Below are positions 9,801 through 15,893 of a stretch of DNA of 23,247 nt, piece by piece. The position numbers were made by a program, and so were the translations under genes. The notes below the pieces were generated by a model. It searched no databases, was not told the DNA's origin, and saw only the letters and a list, made by a program, of their open reading frames with translations. Positions within the stretch are counted from its first letter, which is position 1. The number at the start of each line of letters is the position of its first letter. The stretch is from JAGOLU01 sp964542665 (GTDB lineage Bacteria; Patescibacteriota; Microgenomatia; UBA1406; GWC2-37-13): the NCBI GenBank assembly GCA_964542665.1, contig CAZIUF010000015.1, positions 1 to 23,247 of the forward strand, written 5' to 3'.

Positions 9801-12634
9801 TTCCCGACGACATTGTCTTTGACATCCAAAAAGGTATCGCCAGAATCCGTCAAGTTATTTCCCAAGAAACCAGTATTTATATCTCCATTTATATCCGCCG
9901 CCAGATCACTCTTGGAGGTTCTAAAAGCCGAAGATCCTGCTGCATACAAACTCACTCTTCCGGTGTTGTAGGTGTATGGTCCCGCACGCCTATCTTGCCC
10001 TGTTGGCAGCTCAGTTGTGGGACCTTTTGCAATAAATGCTCCCTGCGCTACTGTAAAGGCGGCTGTTGCTGTAGTAGTGAGTGTGATAGATGTGCCGCTT
10101 TGAACTGCCGCTATGATTCTCGTGATCGGAATAGAGTTGTTATCGTCGATGATGATGGTATCTCCCACTTGAAAACCTGTCGTAGATGTCACCGTCAAGG
10201 TAGCACTCACAGCTGAATCTACAGTCAGAGTGGTTGACGCTGCCGGGCTGGTATTATCAAAATAGATGTCATGCCCCGAGCTCGAGGGGATAGCAGCACC
10301 AGTTTTCCCAAGCGCCAAGGAAGCATCCGAGTCTATGACGATTTTCCCTGGAATATTGATTCTATAGTGTGCATTGGCAGTATTGGCGATCCCGAGTTGT
10401 GAACCCGGAGCAATCACGGCCGATACCCACCCACCCGTCACTGCCCAAGCAGCGTAGTCGGCTCTGCTTCCGGCACCATCTCCTACGGCCGATGCATTTA
10501 CTCCCGTATAAGCCAGCGCCGCATCCCAGCTCCGATCGATATTTACCACATGCGCTTGTTTTGTGGACCAGTTTAGATCATTAGTCAAATTACTCGAGTC
10601 AAGAGTATCTGGGTCTGGTCTGCCATTTCCCACAATGATCACGTCTCCATCTGCCGGTGCGGATGTGTCAGCGTCTCCGTATGCCACAAAGAAAATGTGT
10701 CGGTTGGATAAGAATGGATATCTGACCAGCGATGTTGCCACAGCCTCATTTTTGGCATAGGCGAGGTTGACTGAGTTGGTTCGCGTCAAAAGAGTGCTGC
10801 CAGTAGGGTTTTGACCATGATTAAAAGCGGTATAACGCAGGACATCACCATTCGATGGAGCAGAAATATTGGCCAAATTAGCTGAATATTCTGCTACATA
10901 TGCATTTTGCGCCAGTGTATATGTGCCTCCTGTTACGACCGTGGCTACGGTAATACTATTATTGCTTGCACACGCTCCGTCAGCTTGTGATGTCGAAACG
11001 ACTCGATTAAGCGTGGCAGCTGCCAAAAGAGTGTTGTTGTCCCAAATCACAATATTGTTTCCTGTGCCAGCTGTGGGGGCACTAAATCTGGATGAGTCTG
11101 CCACACATATCTTTGTTGTTGTCGGCATGTCAGCGGTGAATGCTTGGATTGCTCCCTGGACGATCCTCTGTTTCCAAATTGCTCTAGCCACGGTAGCGTT
11201 TTTTGACATGGTCACGTTATTGGCAGCGGCCGTCAAAGATGCTGTTGTCGTGATTGAGGGACCGCTGGATGGGCACGCCCCATCTGACGCGCTCGTTGAT
11301 AGGATAGTAAAGGGAGCAGAGGCAGTGTCACTATCCCACACATCTATTGTTTGATTCGCCGCAAAACCAGTTATAGAAGCTACGCACAGTCTGGGCGTAG
11401 TGGAAGTGATGTCTGCGGTAAGCGTCGTCATCGCGACTCCATCATTTACCCACGACGGACCGGTGCCTCCGTTATTGGTCGTCGTAAGTTTTCCGGTTTG
11501 TGTCCCAGAAACAGAACCCACTAAGGTCCAGTTACTGGTTGCTGATGAATAGGTCGCTGTCCAGTGCTCGTTTTCTGTTCTTCTCACCGTTGGCAAACCT
11601 ATTCCCGCGGAAGAATTTGCCGCCACCATGGGACTCGTGGTCAAATAATTATTGCCCGTCAATATCTCTGGCATGACGATGGTAGTCGAATTCGTTGTAT
11701 CAATATCGCCAATTCCAATTGTCCGAATTGTTCCATCGATTGTCGGAAATAGGCTAGATATGGGAGCTTGTGCCCACGTTCCAAAAACTGGGGCAACTGC
11801 ACCCATGTTTATGATTCTCAGTCCATAATGGTCAGTGGTAACGATCGCAACAGGGGTATCAAATCGAAAGTCATATGTTGCCCGGCCATAGTTTCCCGGG
11901 GCGACACTTTCACCGGACAATCCTTGGTTGAACTGCCACGCAGTTCTTCTCAGAATGACCGTGTCATTCGGATAATCATATGCGCCCTGAGTACCGGTCA
12001 CATAGTTGGTACATGAAGTTGTACAACTAGCCGAAGGAAACCGCAGTAACTCCACCACAATATCAGGGTTCGAAAGCGAGGTTGCTGTTGGGTTTTCTAG
12101 TACCAGAGTGACACCGGCCAAGTTGCCGTTTGCGTTTGGTTTAAAACCAATAAACTGAGCCGACGCATAGGTGGTGGTAGTCAAAGCAACTTTTCCCGCT
12201 GCCAAGGCGCCTGCCGATCCGTCCGTTGTCGTCCCTGGATGAATCGGATTGAAGGTTCCTGTTTCTGCATCGCCATTGATCCCGTCGCCAGAATAAGCCA
12301 TCGCCTTGTACCAGTCGCCTGCAGTTGATATGGTGGTAGACTGCCTAGAGACTCTGACAGCGTTTGTAAAAGGTGCCGCTTGTGCTGATGGAGTGCGTGA
12401 ACGCGAGATGATGAAAACCCCCAAGAGGATCGCTGCTGGGGTCAAAAATATCGTTGCCAAGAAAAGTGGGAGGTTCCTCCGGACGACATAGCTCACACTG
12501 TTGAATAGTGGCCGACCAAAGCGGAAAAGTGGCTGAGGAATAGTCTTAGTGACTACTTTCAAAGCTACAGTGAGGCTAGGTATGCGAAAACTGCGTTTTC
12601 CTAACTGTATTTTTAATTTCTTTGTGTATTTCAT
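854..12634 (-). CDS. Giant multidomain surface protein with LamG-like and SH3b domains
   Basis: A single open frame of about 3,926 residues. N-terminus: a basic head and membrane segment (about 55-78) ending in a signal-peptidase-like AQA near 85-87. Then come Thr/Ser/Asn-rich beta modules, several of them related (about 400-480, 500-580, 800-870, 1115-1185). A concanavalin-like fold follows (about 1340-1480), a LamG-like fold (about 1690-1825, TIDFWFKTNYSG to IDEFAIFDDDFD) and a beta-helix-like region (about 1980-2230). After it come W-rich short repeats (VWSEASRTITG type) from about 2666 and a KTDTITW repeat region (about 2851-3018). The C-terminus has membrane helices at about 3480-3505 and 3583-3605 separated by a basic loop, then three SH3b domains (about 3704-3764, 3790-3852, 3861-3927). 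The positive-inside rule puts both the ectodomain and the SH3b domains outside, where SH3b would suit wall binding. A role in adhesion or glycan binding is inferred. The ATG at 12634 is preferred over an in-frame TTG at 12637 because it overlaps the stop of a leader ORF; no Shine-Dalgarno is seen. Confidence 0.85.
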   Translation of the reverse strand: MKYTKKLKIQLGKRSFRIPSLTVALKVVTKTIPQPLFRFGRPLFNSVSYVVRRNLPLFLATIFLTPAAILLGVFIISRSRTPSAQAAPFTNAVRVSRQSTTISTAGDWYKAMAYSGDGINGDAETGTFNPIHPGTTTDGSAGALAAGKVALTTTTYASAQFIGFKPNANGNLAGVTLVLENPTATSLSNPDIVVELLRFPSASCTTSCTNYVTGTQGAYDYPNDTVILRRTAWQFNQGLSGESVAPGNYGRATYDFRFDTPVAIVTTDHYGLRIINMGAVAPVFGTWAQAPISSLFPTIDGTIRTIGIGDIDTTNSTTIVMPEILTGNNYLTTSPMVAANSSAGIGLPTVRRTENEHWTATYSSATSNWTLVGSVSGTQTGKLTTTNNGGTGPSWVNDGVAMTTLTADITSTTPRLCVASITGFAANQTIDVWDSDTASAPFTILSTSASDGACPSSGPSITTTASLTAAANNVTMSKNATVARAIWKQRIVQGAIQAFTADMPTTTKICVADSSRFSAPTAGTGNNIVIWDNNTLLAAATLNRVVSTSQADGACASNNSITVATVVTGGTYTLAQNAYVAEYSANLANISAPSNGDVLRYTAFNHGQNPTGSTLLTRTNSVNLAYAKNEAVATSLVRYPFLSNRHIFFVAYGDADTSAPADGDVIIVGNGRPDPDTLDSSNLTNDLNWSTKQAHVVNIDRSWDAALAYTGVNASAVGDGAGSRADYAAWAVTGGWVSAVIAPGSQLGIANTANAHYRINIPGKIVIDSDASLALGKTGAAIPSSSGHDIYFDNTSPAASTTLTVDSAVSATLTVTSTTGFQVGDTIIIDDNNSIPITRIIAAVQSGTSITLTTTATAAFTVAQGAFIAKGPTTELPTGQDRRAGPYTYNTGRVSLYAAGSSAFRTSKSDLAADINGDINTGFLGNNLTDSGDTFLDVKDNVVGNWQPLDQISVAGGTNQLADNAFSSTGMGGTDDLNQMPLWAGQQAKVDANAGGRTALPAPNTEIAEIGTIPMTNIYNSDYNGGSALFSANYNTTSAWTIFGDNANTEVNDAVYFGDQGSNMPYALELNIGQAQNAAASHVWEYYDATNGWTAFTPRDAYTYQVRTGVSLPLSADTVLNSLTISLAEGGTIFAADQIVKIVDNDSPAIYRRIGALTTATVLTFTEPVPAGYTTAQSATVTRLNGGQWKSMDPTSIFASTGRRVLSWAPSNLSGTPAKTTINGVNAYWVRARISSFTSWTTSPTNQTTPVGMGGIERIPSGIFNVSNGVQEAKISEVTAGSSFDPNETYKVEYGNSPGWTQIVPYVPNAPYTWHIKDGTLSQNTITADTHIANGDLSWGDYTVTAKVKMRTVADATSRKIGVVLRGNLDGNGYGVLIEKTTTGPQQRIGIYPMASGVEGTVFVNFTKAFSDNTWYWIKANVTGTGASTVISAKFWADGGGEPGSWDTTFTTSAAQGLWNTGRVGLYADSMIADFDDVLVDNGSVVLSDDFTSTGTWLVNGSINGSLGTVTPGTPFTSNYINFTLKQKGGWDGVNTPEIGDKIYISSTGTRSYKGLSNTGASAITTSDTNTVYENVDFEWNPTASNYTVTGSATGAMGTATPGSAYAATGGKIGLTIPAGSPTATKFGNRMLLLQDNMRRNNGSWIGNNGYGSAALVYPYLTLTSSALATRYNIEGQAGTATARQRGTIDFWFKTNYSGSPTVLTHPKGMYLFDYANQGVTDRLFIRHTNDGYLEASVVGGTTQGTILRKSFSATAGQWYHFRLGWDETAANKRAWLDGVAFTAGEGQASALAARGANLGILRIGNAWTYDAPFDGSIDEFAIFDDDFDTSGGCNFGDFTPPTAAWTGGETTGCTTGKEAGVNIFRASFDTAMNPQEGSVLADYAWGIPSILFTNGADTGNERIRVVTYPQRTRIWVDNSGEKYTPSARIKFGSGFQENAAVATLAGWSNNFTFPHKAARQSTSSPTYSPVLNLKRSTHIWSDESITLAGATMGAPINAGMGFAMGTTGLSGLSTIDFSDVSMDNQYTNFAILTNPYTGLLVKPTQRISNSVFLNFYDRAYTVTGKTQGSNYVGAYFVTTHNAAANIGSGYNASTSQNVGIDGSIFMGNRNAYVTVPPVAANGAASFFSGRLYSVLNSEFHNNGVTGAGTSGALNFSSGVAKVTITDNIFSLNTNGIRLYGNSFFTMADNIFEGHVSDNVAPLGAEYGSGIRVAQTSSSVAIVDTDSIFGRGLWNEADIGLPPNLTTFEAESLVQFTGEGTQMLSPLLFGTADYSNMPRVADHYLASTIPGADIRMTGSSNEKDIVNATTFGFMRTTGSSLTDTTVHTNDGYAWRMEPINVDIPLEYTAKLVGVANKPLAATGYMRINSNYGSTNMPVVTLSGLGMSGANLTWTAAATPNVWQQFVVSGTPTESALAELKISTKLDYVVSDSGTSEVISQATGNYLPTLLEDVDKSWTPNQWVGYKLRDVNGKVFDIVKNTNQILFLKGIVVPHLLNTTFTALTSGDYVIYNEPYVYLDDISVLSATVDTGTLDFFSGGQPVSPWLSTGLTAEGVWSAQYSTFADSQGSFGQLVGDALVAQYADVFGGTPTTTAFNTNLSSTTDDFYLNGAIIFTEGQNQGAVRRISDYGGASKTVTVDPALPFAPADGDRFAILAATASSGGGGGATAADIWSYTLRQLTTEDLSGGGSLATAADISALNNLSAADIWTYATRSLTGEVTLTSDSRKAIWDTACAILNTSGTVGKLVCDNLDAAISTRSTLTAAQVWSEASRTITGLDNPALAAIANNVWANATRSLTDYGNDITAQQVWDVLTSSLTTIDSIGKLLVTNVDETISSRASQTSLDALAGNIATLLTEIGTGNISAIKTKTDSITWADVTGLVTTSGDIKAKTDTITWADVTGIKTKTDTITWTDITGIKLKTDTITWGDITGLTANIATLLTEIGTGNISAIKTKTDSITWADVTGLVTTSGDIKAKTDTITWADVTGIKTKTDTITWTDITGIKLKTDTITWGDITTLTTRVDTTVSSRASQTSLDAHESAQAAFRSSTTSSLGTLTVNVSAIMTQLSTIETKIDSISSNLSAIEDKIDIVDSNLDSIKITVEDTNTKVTAIQTVTNNILAKWGSYDAATIAGYVDTLKTNLGNPTDPTTATTVFGKLNYIKDSSGSGGTIDLIYAEAQSTHTKLLEVQTELGFNGKSTTAYDEMVAVKNYVDSVESSLATLDTRTASIATSVTNVSNDLKTVTDRIGKVSVDSFTQLFEVKSSDVGYLKNKVIELKAMADINRQLLEKVANQPIVKVVMEWGSVIIKFVIVNPSDSTTQKVPFKAFLPKEVKQEYIIDLGGLTLNYDTTTEQYYVTADITLEKGSAVTRSVRIKDIWIISEDEVASLRKQADELSSGLKNTSYFAQGLTLKTDINTRLDKVVRKQKDNNATPQDHILAYRENVEDMKAVNENVKGLKDLVLNSGVGGNFLASIGGIQTFATWGIILALIFGMGALGSFYYMLWKRKVVSVAVGKGKKMKEVELPTPTPFALPGFRFTWLKGILLGWKALLTDIFSALFHVGGTMVVHSNTVVAMARSMPKKTLAILFIAGLLTTTTVGGVIVARNASSRDQKQVAGAFTKGSTPTPTVSSTKAEKVDILVNEMIKKAEERKKINAKIAELLQKTENEATASALPVVTKPSSLSSAQKPTPTSTQNKTQGVVQVIKNPPDIVVIRDRPDTKASVIAKADAGKDYSFITKVGEWYQIVLPEGKIGWINNESVNKLGTKEIAALADKARVLGAISERQQLLVIKQTPTDWLNVRKNPSAVAQIITKVYPGERYPFSELQSGWYKIVLKDMTEGWVSSEYVKPENEMIEQSNVFVEVTPPQGGVNIREKPDLESVIIKRIYIQNRYPKLGETNGWVKIEMLDNKIGYVSKEFAKDIK
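3582..4085 (-). repeat. Perfect 246-bp tandem duplication inside the giant gene
   Basis: Bases 3582-3827 and 3840-4085 appear identical by eye over 246 bp, separated by 12 bp, giving a 258-bp period (86 codons, so the frame is kept). Each copy encodes NIATLLTEIGTGNISA followed by four degenerate 15-residue units of the type IKTKTDTITWADVTG. A weaker 45-bp period is therefore nested within each copy. Identity stops abruptly at both edges. IKxKTD repeats of this kind occur in tail-fibre-like and surface proteins and probably form an elongated stalk. The lack of any silent difference between copies points to a very recent duplication or a concerted event. Confidence 0.9.
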
Positions 12635-12711
12635 CAAATGTATTGAAAAAAACTACCCCCCGAAGGATTGTAGATAACGGTCTTTTCATAAGTTCGTTTA
12701 ATTGAGCTCAT
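12634..12711 (-). CDS. Possible 25-codon leader ORF overlapping the giant gene start
   Basis: Within the leader of the giant gene, ATG at 12709-12711 opens a 25-codon frame beginning MSSIKRTYEK and ending in TGA at 12634-12636. The last A of this TGA is the first base of the giant gene's ATG (TGATG), an arrangement typical of translational coupling. The start lies about 18 nt after the predicted transcription start; upstream there is only an A-rich AAAAAGAA, not a clear Shine-Dalgarno. A 25-codon open frame can arise by chance, so the support is its position, the exact stop/start overlap, and the hairpin plus T-run lying inside it. It has no recognisable product. Confidence 0.35.
   Translation of the reverse strand: MSSIKRTYEKTVIYNPSGGSFFQYI
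12646..12673 (-). terminator. UUCG-capped hairpin plus T7: intrinsic terminator or attenuator in leader
   Basis: On the minus strand, CTACAATCC, a TTCG tetraloop and GGGGGTAG form a stem (12673-12653) immediately followed by seven T (12652-12646). Four outer pairs (CUAC/GUAG) and three inner pairs (UCC/GGG, one of them G-U) surround a small AA/G internal loop, and the C(UUCG)G cap is an extra-stable tetraloop. The polarity fits only leftward transcription. It sits about 55 nt after the predicted transcription start and only 12 nt before the giant gene's ATG, which suggests premature termination control rather than an end-of-gene terminator. Confidence 0.45.
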
Positions 12712-12735
12712 TTACGTTCTTTTTATCTATCTTCT

Positions 12736-12765
12736 ACTATATAAAAAAATGCATGCCTGTGTCAA
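12736..12765 (-). promoter_or_regulatory. Sigma-70-type promoter for the giant surface protein
   Basis: The minus strand has a perfect -35 TTGACA (12765-12760), an 18-bp spacer and a -10 TATAGT (12741-12736). This predicts a transcript start near 12729 and a leader of about 95 nt before the giant gene's ATG. The spacer contains seven T in a row next to the -10. It is the strongest promoter match seen in the window, which fits a gene that is transcribed alone. Confidence 0.7.
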
Positions 12766-12949
12766 GCAGAAAAGTGAGATAATTAGAACGTGGTAAGGCT
12801 CCAAACCAGAATGGTTTAAAAACGCTATTATTTCGCTGCCTAATTACGCTCGTATTCCGGCCAGATTGAGGGGTTGCAAATCGCATGTCCCAAATGGCTC
12901 GTGTGTGGGTGCACTTTGGTTTTGAGCTTTGATTTTTACTATTTGAGTT
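12766..12949. other. Intergenic stretch between the giant-gene promoter and ychF
   Basis: No gene or RNA gene is recognised here. The only structure seen is a perfect 6-bp inverted repeat, AAACCA-GAA-TGGTTT (12803-12817), about 40 bp upstream of the giant gene's -35. It could be a protein-binding site, but with a single copy that is speculative. Confidence 0.3.
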
Positions 12950-12955
12950 TATACT
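12950..12955 (+). promoter_or_regulatory. Putative -10 element of ychF, suggesting a leaderless mRNA
   Basis: TATACT ends 6 nt before the ychF ATG at 12962, so transcription would start at or next to the start codon. A poor -35 candidate, TTTGAT (12928-12933), lies 16 bp upstream. No Shine-Dalgarno precedes the ATG, which agrees with leaderless translation. Confidence 0.4.
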
Positions 12956-12961
12956 TCTCTC

Positions 12962-14080
12962 ATGGCAAAACTTTCTCTCGGTATCGTCGGTCTCCCCAAC
13001 GTTGGCAAATCAACCCTGTTCAATGCACTTTTGAAAAAACAAATTGCCCTCGCCGCAAACTACCCTTTTGCGACGATTGAGCCCAACATTGGAGTCGTTG
13101 ATGTGCCCGATGAGCGATTGGCTGAGTTGGCTAAAGTTGTGGGCACACAAAAAATCGTCCCTGCTATCGTCGAGTTCTACGATATCGCTGGCCTCGTCAA
13201 GGGCGCCTCTCAAGGTGAGGGCTTGGGTAATCAGTTTCTGAGCCATATTAGAGAAGCATCTGCTATCGTCTATGTTTGCAGACTTTTTGAAGACAAAGAA
13301 ATCATCCACGTCTACGATTCAGTTGATGCACTTCGCGATTTGTCTATCGTCAAAAGCGAGTTGATTTTTGCTGATCTGCAGACACTTGAAAAACAAAATG
13401 ATCGCAAACCTCCAGTACTCCCCCCGAGTATAAATATAAAGGTCACTCCAGAGCTTTGGAAAGAGACAATCACCAGATGTAAAAATCATTTGAATGCTGG
13501 AAGTCCGCTGAACACACTTACTTTAAATGATGAGGAAATCATCGTCGTAAAAATGCTCAATCTAATCACCTTAAAACGTGAGATTTATGTTTTCAACTTG
13601 TCCGAACTACAACTGAAAGAGTATCAGACAAATAAGAACGACTTTATTAAAAAATATAAATTAAGTGAGCTCGCTGACAGCTCAATCATGCTCAATGCAA
13701 AACTTGAGTCAGATCTGGCTTCTTTTGCCCCAGATGAGGCTGCGATGCTCCTTGATGAGTACCATCTGAGTGAGCCTGGACTGAACATCTTGATAAAAAA
13801 AGCATATCAAACCTTGGGGCTCATGTCGTATCTGACCGCGGGAGAGATAGAAGTGCGTGCATGGACTATCCCTGTTGGCGCAACGGCCGTAGATGCTGCG
13901 GGAGTCATCCATACCGATTTCATCAAGGGATTTGTTAAGGCTGAGATACTCCCCTATCGCGACTTTGTCAGTTTGGGTGGATGGACAAAAGGACGTGAAC
14001 AAGGCAAGGTTATCATGGCAGGTAGAGACTACGTCATGAAGGATGGCGATGTGGCAGATTTCAAAATAGCCAATACCTAA
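12962..14080 (+). CDS. ychF: Redox-regulated ATPase / GTPase-family protein YchF
   Basis: This 372-residue protein is full length for the YchF/OLA1 subfamily of Obg-related P-loop NTPases (about 363 in E. coli), which bind ATP and associate with ribosomes. The P-loop GLPNVGKS is at residues 10-17 and the G3 region DIAGLVKGAS at 74-83. The G4 position reads NLSE (212-215), the NxxE form that lets YchF prefer ATP over GTP. The C-terminal TGS domain spans about 287-370, including LTAGEIEVRAW and VKAEILPYRDF. A coiled-coil insertion follows KSELIFADLQTLEKQ. The ATG is immediately preceded by a -10-like TATACT with no Shine-Dalgarno. It converges on the next gene with only 7 bp between stops. Cytoplasmic housekeeping role. 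Confidence 0.95.
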   Translation: MAKLSLGIVGLPNVGKSTLFNALLKKQIALAANYPFATIEPNIGVVDVPDERLAELAKVVGTQKIVPAIVEFYDIAGLVKGASQGEGLGNQFLSHIREASAIVYVCRLFEDKEIIHVYDSVDALRDLSIVKSELIFADLQTLEKQNDRKPPVLPPSINIKVTPELWKETITRCKNHLNAGSPLNTLTLNDEEIIVVKMLNLITLKREIYVFNLSELQLKEYQTNKNDFIKKYKLSELADSSIMLNAKLESDLASFAPDEAAMLLDEYHLSEPGLNILIKKAYQTLGLMSYLTAGEIEVRAWTIPVGATAVDAAGVIHTDFIKGFVKAEILPYRDFVSLGGWTKGREQGKVIMAGRDYVMKDGDVADFKIANT

Positions 14081-14087
14081 AGAGGCA

Positions 14088-14936
14088 TCAACAATGCGCG
14101 AGAAACTCATCGCGTGCACTCGTCAAAACGTTCAGGTCATACGTCCTATCCCCCGCCATCATACTCTGGCCAGACAACGTTAGTACCAATTCATCAGATA
14201 TCGATAGAGAGCATTCCAGCGGGATATGTATACTCCCTCGTAGTATTTTTCGAGTGGTACGTGTGTCGTGCTCATAGAGCTGACACCAATCGTAATCCTT
14301 TTTTGAAAGTAGATATCTTTTCCCGTTATTGCTATACAGAAATATCTCAAACTCCTCTGGGCAGGTAGTATCTATAACGATATCGTTCTGTTGACCCGTA
14401 CCTATGCTAATCAGGTTGTTATTTCGGTATTGCTTAAATGTTTCTAGTGTCTGGAGTTTGTGAGCCTTGTGTTGATATGAATGTATATATTGCCTATGCA
14501 AGTCATTTTGAAGAAGTCGAGTTGGCAAAGATGAGGCTAATTTAACTGATTCTTGATTTTGGTGAAGCGTGAGTATGTACATCACGCGCTGGATATTGTC
14601 GATTATTTTCTCGTATAAAGATGGATTTGTGACAGATAAACTACCTAAAAGACGTGAAATATCATCCTGATGTTTCAAATCAAACGAATACAACTTTTCA
14701 TCATAAAAAAACACCAAATATTTCGTGTCATTTGACGAAACGACACCAGTCGCGTGGGGCTTTGTATGGATACTTTGGCCATCTAAGAGCACTTTTGCAT
14801 TATTGGTCTTTATTTCGATACCAAAACGCTTCGAATAAAGTATTTCTGCCACTATTAAAGGCAAATAGAGACTATATTTTGAGGCTCTATGAAAGGATTT
14901 CTTATCTTCGTGATTGTATTTGGGGCTCTGCAACAT
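14088..14936 (-). CDS. Unknown protein with a degenerate FHA-like C-terminal domain
   Basis: A 282-residue soluble protein that I do not recognise overall. The middle (about 85-170) is helical and rich in Gln, His and Lys. The C-terminal part (about 175-257) resembles a forkhead-associated fold: LISIGTGQQNDIVID matches the opening strands with their Gly and the N-D-I-V-hydrophobic signature. A strand pair (FEIFLYSNNGKRYLLSK) and a closing IPLECSLSISDELVLTLS follow. The phosphothreonine-binding Arg after IG and the usual Ser/His of the recognition loops are missing, so if it is an FHA fold it probably does not bind phosphopeptides in the usual way. The N-terminal strands (about 38-85) may form another small beta domain. 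No signal peptide or membrane helix. TATACT lies about 20 bp before the ATG. The gene sits 65 bp downstream of the co-directional glycosyltransferase. Confidence 0.55.
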   Translation of the reverse strand: MLQSPKYNHEDKKSFHRASKYSLYLPLIVAEILYSKRFGIEIKTNNAKVLLDGQSIHTKPHATGVVSSNDTKYLVFFYDEKLYSFDLKHQDDISRLLGSLSVTNPSLYEKIIDNIQRVMYILTLHQNQESVKLASSLPTRLLQNDLHRQYIHSYQHKAHKLQTLETFKQYRNNNLISIGTGQQNDIVIDTTCPEEFEIFLYSNNGKRYLLSKKDYDWCQLYEHDTRTTRKILRGSIHIPLECSLSISDELVLTLSGQSMMAGDRTYDLNVLTSARDEFLAHC

Positions 14937-15001
14937 AGATATACTTACATGCTAGTATATTGCAGAACAAAATGCAAGACCATCTCACAAAAATGAAGAA
15001 G

Positions 15002-15823
15002 TTAACGATTTATGAAGTAGTAAACGATCCCCCACCACCTGATTGCACTCATAAAGTGAAATACAAAGCCCTGCCATCCATCCATAAAACCTTTATGTCT
15101 CAGGTATGAATTCAAAAATGAATAGAGTGGAAGAAAAAAAATGTAGTTGAGAAGGGTTAAAATATTCCAAACACCATCTTTTACTGATGAATTGTTCCTT
15201 TGGGCACTTTCTTCTTTGAGTCTCACTGCTTCGGCTTTACAATATCGATGCCATCTCCTGATATATCGGGACCAGTTTGGGTCAGAATAATGGTTCATCG
15301 GGTGCTTAAGCGTGCCAAGCCAATGATCCTTTGCCGTGCGCATTTTCATGGATTCCGTTGGTTCAACATTTTCATGAAGATTCTTACAGGGGAAATACAT
15401 CGTTCCTCTCTGGTACAGGCGTATTGTGTAGTCCGGATACACCCCGCCTTTCATCAAAAATCTACCTAAAAACTGGTTTTTGCGAGGTATTTGATATGCA
15501 AATGTCTCACTATCCTTAGTCGAGACTATTTCTAATATTTCGTTACGAAGCTCTGTAGTGATTTGCTCGTCTGCGTCGAGCTGGATTATCCAATCGCCCT
15601 GTGCGCTCTCGATGGCTTTTTGCTTCATCCGGTGAAACATCGGGTCATTCTTGACTGATATGATGCGGATCTTTGGCCCTTTGGATCGGAGCGCTTCAAG
15701 GGTGCCATCTGTAGATCCGCCGTCGACTACCACTATCTCATCGACCCAATCAATCGTAGAGTCAATCGCCAGAGGTAGATTGTTGATTTCGTTATAAAGT
15801 GAGATGCAAAGAGAGAGCCTCAT
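15002..15823 (-). CDS. Family 2 glycosyltransferase, lipopolysaccharide-core/WaaE type
   Basis: A 273-residue GT-A-fold enzyme that would move a sugar from a nucleotide-sugar onto a lipid-linked or envelope glycan at the inner face of the membrane. It opens with the GT2 signature (LSLCISLYNEINNLPLAIDS). DGGSTDGT follows at 34-41, then the metal-binding DxD as D83-A-D85 in QLDADEQ. A segment at 128-151 (GVYPDYTIRLYQRG to CKNLHENV) resembles the acceptor side of WaaE/KdtX-like enzymes. The C-terminus has a hydrophobic hairpin (about 218-240 and 253-271) that would tether it to the membrane. Donor and acceptor cannot be read from sequence. It has its own good promoter and diverges from def. In this lineage it may decorate surface glycans or glycoproteins. 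Confidence 0.85.
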   Translation of the reverse strand: MRLSLCISLYNEINNLPLAIDSTIDWVDEIVVVDGGSTDGTLEALRSKGPKIRIISVKNDPMFHRMKQKAIESAQGDWIIQLDADEQITTELRNEILEIVSTKDSETFAYQIPRKNQFLGRFLMKGGVYPDYTIRLYQRGTMYFPCKNLHENVEPTESMKMRTAKDHWLGTLKHPMNHYSDPNWSRYIRRWHRYCKAEAVRLKEESAQRNNSSVKDGVWNILTLLNYIFFLPLYSFLNSYLRHKGFMDGWQGFVFHFMSAIRWWGIVYYFINR

Positions 15824-15853
15824 GGTATACTATATAGAGCATTAACACGTTCT

Positions 15854-15882
15854 ATTCTACGCTATAAAAACCCCTCCGTCAA
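15854..15882 (-). promoter_or_regulatory. Sigma-70-type promoter of the glycosyltransferase gene
   Basis: The minus strand carries TTGACG (15882-15877), a 17-bp spacer and TAGAAT (15859-15854), a near-consensus promoter. The transcript would start near 15847, leaving a leader of about 23 nt before ATG 15823. On the opposite strand the same bases hold TTAACA (15842-15847) and TATAAA (15863-15868) at 15-bp spacing, a weaker candidate for def, so the two promoters would overlap. Confidence 0.6.
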
Positions 15883-15893
15883 AGACACTGAAG

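Noticed and set aside
12766..12961. Possible tRNA or small RNA upstream of ychF
   Set aside because: No T-loop motif (GGTTCGA) and no cloverleaf on either strand; only one small 6-bp inverted repeat.
14098..14114. CGCGA/TCGCG inverted repeat as a bidirectional terminator between ychF and its convergent neighbour
   Set aside because: Five-pair stem inside the neighbour's coding end with no T-run in either direction.
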